A stretch of 64,000 nt of DNA from positions 479,819-543,818 of the forward strand of contig NZ_BQYK01000003.1 in assembly GCF_023168145.1 (NCBI RefSeq), in the 5' to 3' direction. Below the pieces are notes generated by a model. It was not told where the DNA came from. It searched no databases and saw only the letters and a list, made by a program, of their open reading frames with translations. The position numbers were made by a program, and so were the translations under genes. Below, in pieces: positions 61,795 to 64,000 of this stretch (the first letter of the stretch is position 1; each line of letters starts with the position of its first letter). Source of the DNA: Sporosarcina sp. NCCP-2222. Its GTDB lineage: Bacteria; Bacillota; Bacilli; Bacillales_A; Planococcaceae.

Positions 61795-63500
61795 TATCCC
61801 AGCTCCTTCTGAACAGAGTCCCAATACGCTCGATGTGCCTCCACATTCGCTTTTCGATCTGTAAAGACTTCGATAATCCGGATAGGCTTCATTTTCATCT
61901 TTTCCAGTTCACTTCTGAAAGCTTCTGCTGAGGAGACAGCTGCGTATTGTGCATCATACATGGAAGCAATGTGCTCAAACGTTAAGCCCGTCGGTGTACC
62001 GAATAATTCTTCAAAGTGATTGTCAACACTCGCCTGGGGAAGATAAGAGAAAATGCCGCCACCATCATTATTCACAACGATAATCGTCACATCATATTCT
62101 TGGAACCGTGAAACGAGTAAACCATTCTGGTCATGAAGAAATGATAAATCGCCGATTAATAAGTAAGCAGGACGCTTGCGTGCTGCCTGCATGCCAAATG
62201 CACTGGAAACCACACCGTCAATTCCGTTCGTGCCCCGATTCGAAAAGATGCAGATATCCTTCTCTGTCTTTTGGAAGAAAGTATCAACATCCCGAATTGG
62301 CATGCTGCTGCCGCTGAAGAGATCTGCTCCATCCGGCAAATGTTCAAACAAGATTTTGGCAATGGCACCCTCATCTCCAGGTATTCCAATATCGTACTTT
62401 TTCAAAAATGAGCCTGCGACTTCATTCGCCTTTGACCAAATATCCGCATAATCCGACCGCTCTTTTTGAATATGAAGCTCAAGGACAGCCTCTGGAGCGG
62501 CTTGGATATGGTGTGTCACTACTCCAATTGAGTCTCTGAAGATAGGAGATTCATCAACTGCCAAATAGGCAGCGGGACGTGCTTTCTTTAAATAAAGGGA
62601 CAGCGGCTTGGAAATCGGCTGTGCTCCAAAACGGATGACCGCTTCTGGCATTGTCCGATCAGCAAATGAAGCACTTTTTAATAACGCATCATAATGTTCT
62701 ATGCACAACTCCCAACAGTCAACTGGAACTTCTGCACGTAAATTAGATAGCGGATCACATAGCACCGGCCATTGGAGCGCTTTGGCAAATCGCCAAAAGA
62801 GCTCCTTATTCAAGCCAGTATCCATCTCACCGGCGATAATTAATCCTCTCTCCGCCCCAGTAAGAAGTGTTTGAATCTCCTCGGCTGACTCAGGAGGCAA
62901 TGAAGAAATACCTTTAATCTGATGTTTATAGGTGATCTTAGGTTCCTCCTGATCAAAATCGATCAGCAAAGGTTCCCGGAATGGCACATTAATATGAACT
63001 GGCCCTTTGGGAGCTGTCCTTGCAGCCGATATGGCGCGATTCAAATGACGGTCAAGAAATCGATCCATCTCTTCATTATCTTCTGGCAAAGGAAAGTCCA
63101 CACTGAACTTCACATGCTTACCATAAATATCGACTTGATCGATAGCTTGAGGAGCACCGACTTCGCGCAATTCGTGCGGCCTGTCAGCAGTCAGTACAAT
63201 CAAGGGAATACGGGCATAAAAAGCTTCCGTAATAGCAGGATGATAATTGGATACGGCAGTACCGGATGTACAAAGCAAGATGACCGGTTTTCCAGATGCT
63301 TTGGCAAGACCCAGTGCATAGTATGCGGCGGATCGTTCATCAATCTGCAAATGTGTCTGCATCCCTTTTGATGAGGCAAATGCATAGGCTAGTGGCGTCG
63401 AGCGGGATCCTGGACTGATCACCGCCTGTTCGACACCAGCTTCCACCAAAAGACGTGTCAGTCTTTTTACATATGTGGTCAGTACAGCGCGTCTATCCAT
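61794..63500 (-). CDS. menD: MenD, SEPHCHC synthase
   Basis: Thiamine-diphosphate enzyme joining isochorismate and 2-oxoglutarate in menaquinone synthesis. 568 residues. The early Glu is in ISPGSRSTPLAYAF and DERSAAYYALGLAKASG; the ThDP motif is in LLIGDLSFLHDQNGLL ... NNDGGGIFSYL (GDLSFLHD-N-NNDGGG). It overlaps menF by 8 bases and menH by 1. Confidence 0.96.
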   Translation of the reverse strand: MDRRAVLTTYVKRLTRLLVEAGVEQAVISPGSRSTPLAYAFASSKGMQTHLQIDERSAAYYALGLAKASGKPVILLCTSGTAVSNYHPAITEAFYARIPLIVLTADRPHELREVGAPQAIDQVDIYGKHVKFSVDFPLPEDNEEMDRFLDRHLNRAISAARTAPKGPVHINVPFREPLLIDFDQEEPKITYKHQIKGISSLPPESAEEIQTLLTGAERGLIIAGEMDTGLNKELFWRFAKALQWPVLCDPLSNLRAEVPVDCWELCIEHYDALLKSASFADRTMPEAVIRFGAQPISKPLSLYLKKARPAAYLAVDESPIFRDSIGVVTHHIQAAPEAVLELHIQKERSDYADIWSKANEVAGSFLKKYDIGIPGDEGAIAKILFEHLPDGADLFSGSSMPIRDVDTFFQKTEKDICIFSNRGTNGIDGVVSSAFGMQAARKRPAYLLIGDLSFLHDQNGLLVSRFQEYDVTIIVVNNDGGGIFSYLPQASVDNHFEELFGTPTGLTFEHIASMYDAQYAAVSSAEAFRSELEKMKMKPIRIIEVFTDRKANVEAHRAYWDSVQKELG

Positions 63501-64000
63501 TTAAATTTCCTCCAAGCGCCCGTAGGACTGGTCTGAATTTCACCCATGTTTCCGCATACTCCGAATGTGGGTCAGAGTCTGCAACAATGCCGCCGCCGGC
63601 ATACAAATAAGCCTTGTTTCCTGCAAGCAGCGCAGAGCGTATGGCAACCGCAAATTCTCCGTTTCCTGCTGCATCCGTCCAGCCAATGGGTGCGGCGTAA
63701 TACCCACGGTCAATTCCCTCTTCTTGCCGAATCATGTCGAGGGCAGTATTGGTAGGCACTCCCCCAAGTGCAGGCGTAGGATGGAGGGACTGGATAAAAC
63801 TGAAAATATCCGTATCCTTTCCTACTGAACCTTGAACAGGCGTGTAAAGATGTTGAATATCTCGGACTTTCATCAGTCGAGGCGTTTTCGGTATCGACAC
63901 ATCCTGGCTCAGGCGGTTAAAAATTGCAGAAATCATATCAACGACGTATTGATGCTCTTCACGATTTTTCCGATCCCTCATCAATTCTTCCCCAAGGATG
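63493..64000 (-). CDS. menF: MenF, isochorismate synthase (C-terminal part)
   Basis: C-terminal 168 or so residues; the gene continues beyond the right edge. The chorismate-binding core is clear: HPTPALGGVPTNTALD, RGYYAAPIGWTDAAGNGEFAVAIRS and GGGIVADSDPHSEYAETWVKF with the metal-site Glu residues. It converts chorismate to isochorismate, the first step before MenD. First gene of the menFDHBE cluster. Confidence 0.94.
   Translation of the reverse strand, partial: ILGEELMRDRKNREEHQYVVDMISAIFNRLSQDVSIPKTPRLMKVRDIQHLYTPVQGSVGKDTDIFSFIQSLHPTPALGGVPTNTALDMIRQEEGIDRGYYAAPIGWTDAAGNGEFAVAIRSALLAGNKAYLYAGGGIVADSDPHSEYAETWVKFRPVLRALGGNLNG

Overview
The window is ordinary chromosome of a low-to-moderate GC, endospore-forming Firmicute. 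Support for this is the cotJABC coat operon, the prkA-yhbH-spoVR sporulation trio, TTG starts behind strong AGGAGG sites, a T-box leader, an S-box riboswitch and B. subtilis-type neighbourhoods (yndGHJ, bpsAB, ytkD-ytmA, menFDHBE). I lean towards Planococcaceae (Sporosarcina-like), but that is inference from gene content only. No rRNA, tRNA, CRISPR, prophage or transposase was seen.

Layout. 1-3.4 kb: the end of an unidentified protein, a small exported protein and a large DUF2339 membrane protein. 3.6-4.8 kb: cotJABC. 4.8-7.6 kb: a tight four-gene operon (GNAT, alpha/beta hydrolase, APH(6)-type kinase, DinB protein) in which the hydrolase is broken by an exact 14-bp tandem duplication. 7.8-12.5 kb: spoVR, yhbH and prkA. 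12.6-15.5 kb: DUF1801 protein, lipoprotein, yugN and a CynX-type exporter. 15.6-19.9 kb: argCJBD behind a promoter with an ARG box; argH stands alone at 24.9-26.2 kb with a near-identical box. 20.0-20.8 kb: fabI under a predicted FapR operator, followed by a phased repeat array. 21.2-24.8 kb: a GNAT gene and yndGHJ. 26.5-32.6 kb: a CDF transporter, a TRM11-like methylase, an M17 aminopeptidase, two small hypotheticals, and a PadR / DUF1700-DUF4097 pair. 32.9-37.9 kb: yqxD, the bpsAB alkylpyrone genes, an NhaC-family transporter under a T-box with a probable Tyr specifier, and a nuclease. 38.0-43.3 kb: katE (sigma-B-like promoter), two fluC genes and a UvrD-like helicase. 43.3-47.3 kb: kinase, signal peptidase, cupin, phosphatase, a YtpA-like protein without its catalytic Ser, and ytoA. 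47.4-48.7 kb: a second phased repeat array and AT-rich accessory sequence. 48.9-52.2 kb: metK (S-box) and pckA (CcpN-like box), divergent. 52.3-57.5 kb: phosphatase, ytmA-ytkD, malic enzyme, yjfB, dps and yidD. 57.6-58.5 kb: a zinc-binding lipoprotein with a Zur box. 58.6-64 kb: menFDHBE, with menF cut by the window edge.

The most unusual structures are two intergenic arrays of unrelated short motifs, both spaced about 20-21 bp, that is two helical turns. One has a mirror-image layout around a small hairpin. The other alternates 21- and 20-bp steps without a break over 18 units and carries a duplicated 79-bp tail. Other points worth a look are the 14-bp duplication, the predicted dead YtpA-like hydrolase, the Tyr T-box on an NhaC transporter, a possible leader terminator or palindromic operator before the CDF gene, a 50-codon membrane protein ending an operon, and a membrane protein that seems to start at ATA. 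All regulatory calls rest on motif reading by eye against remembered consensus sequences.
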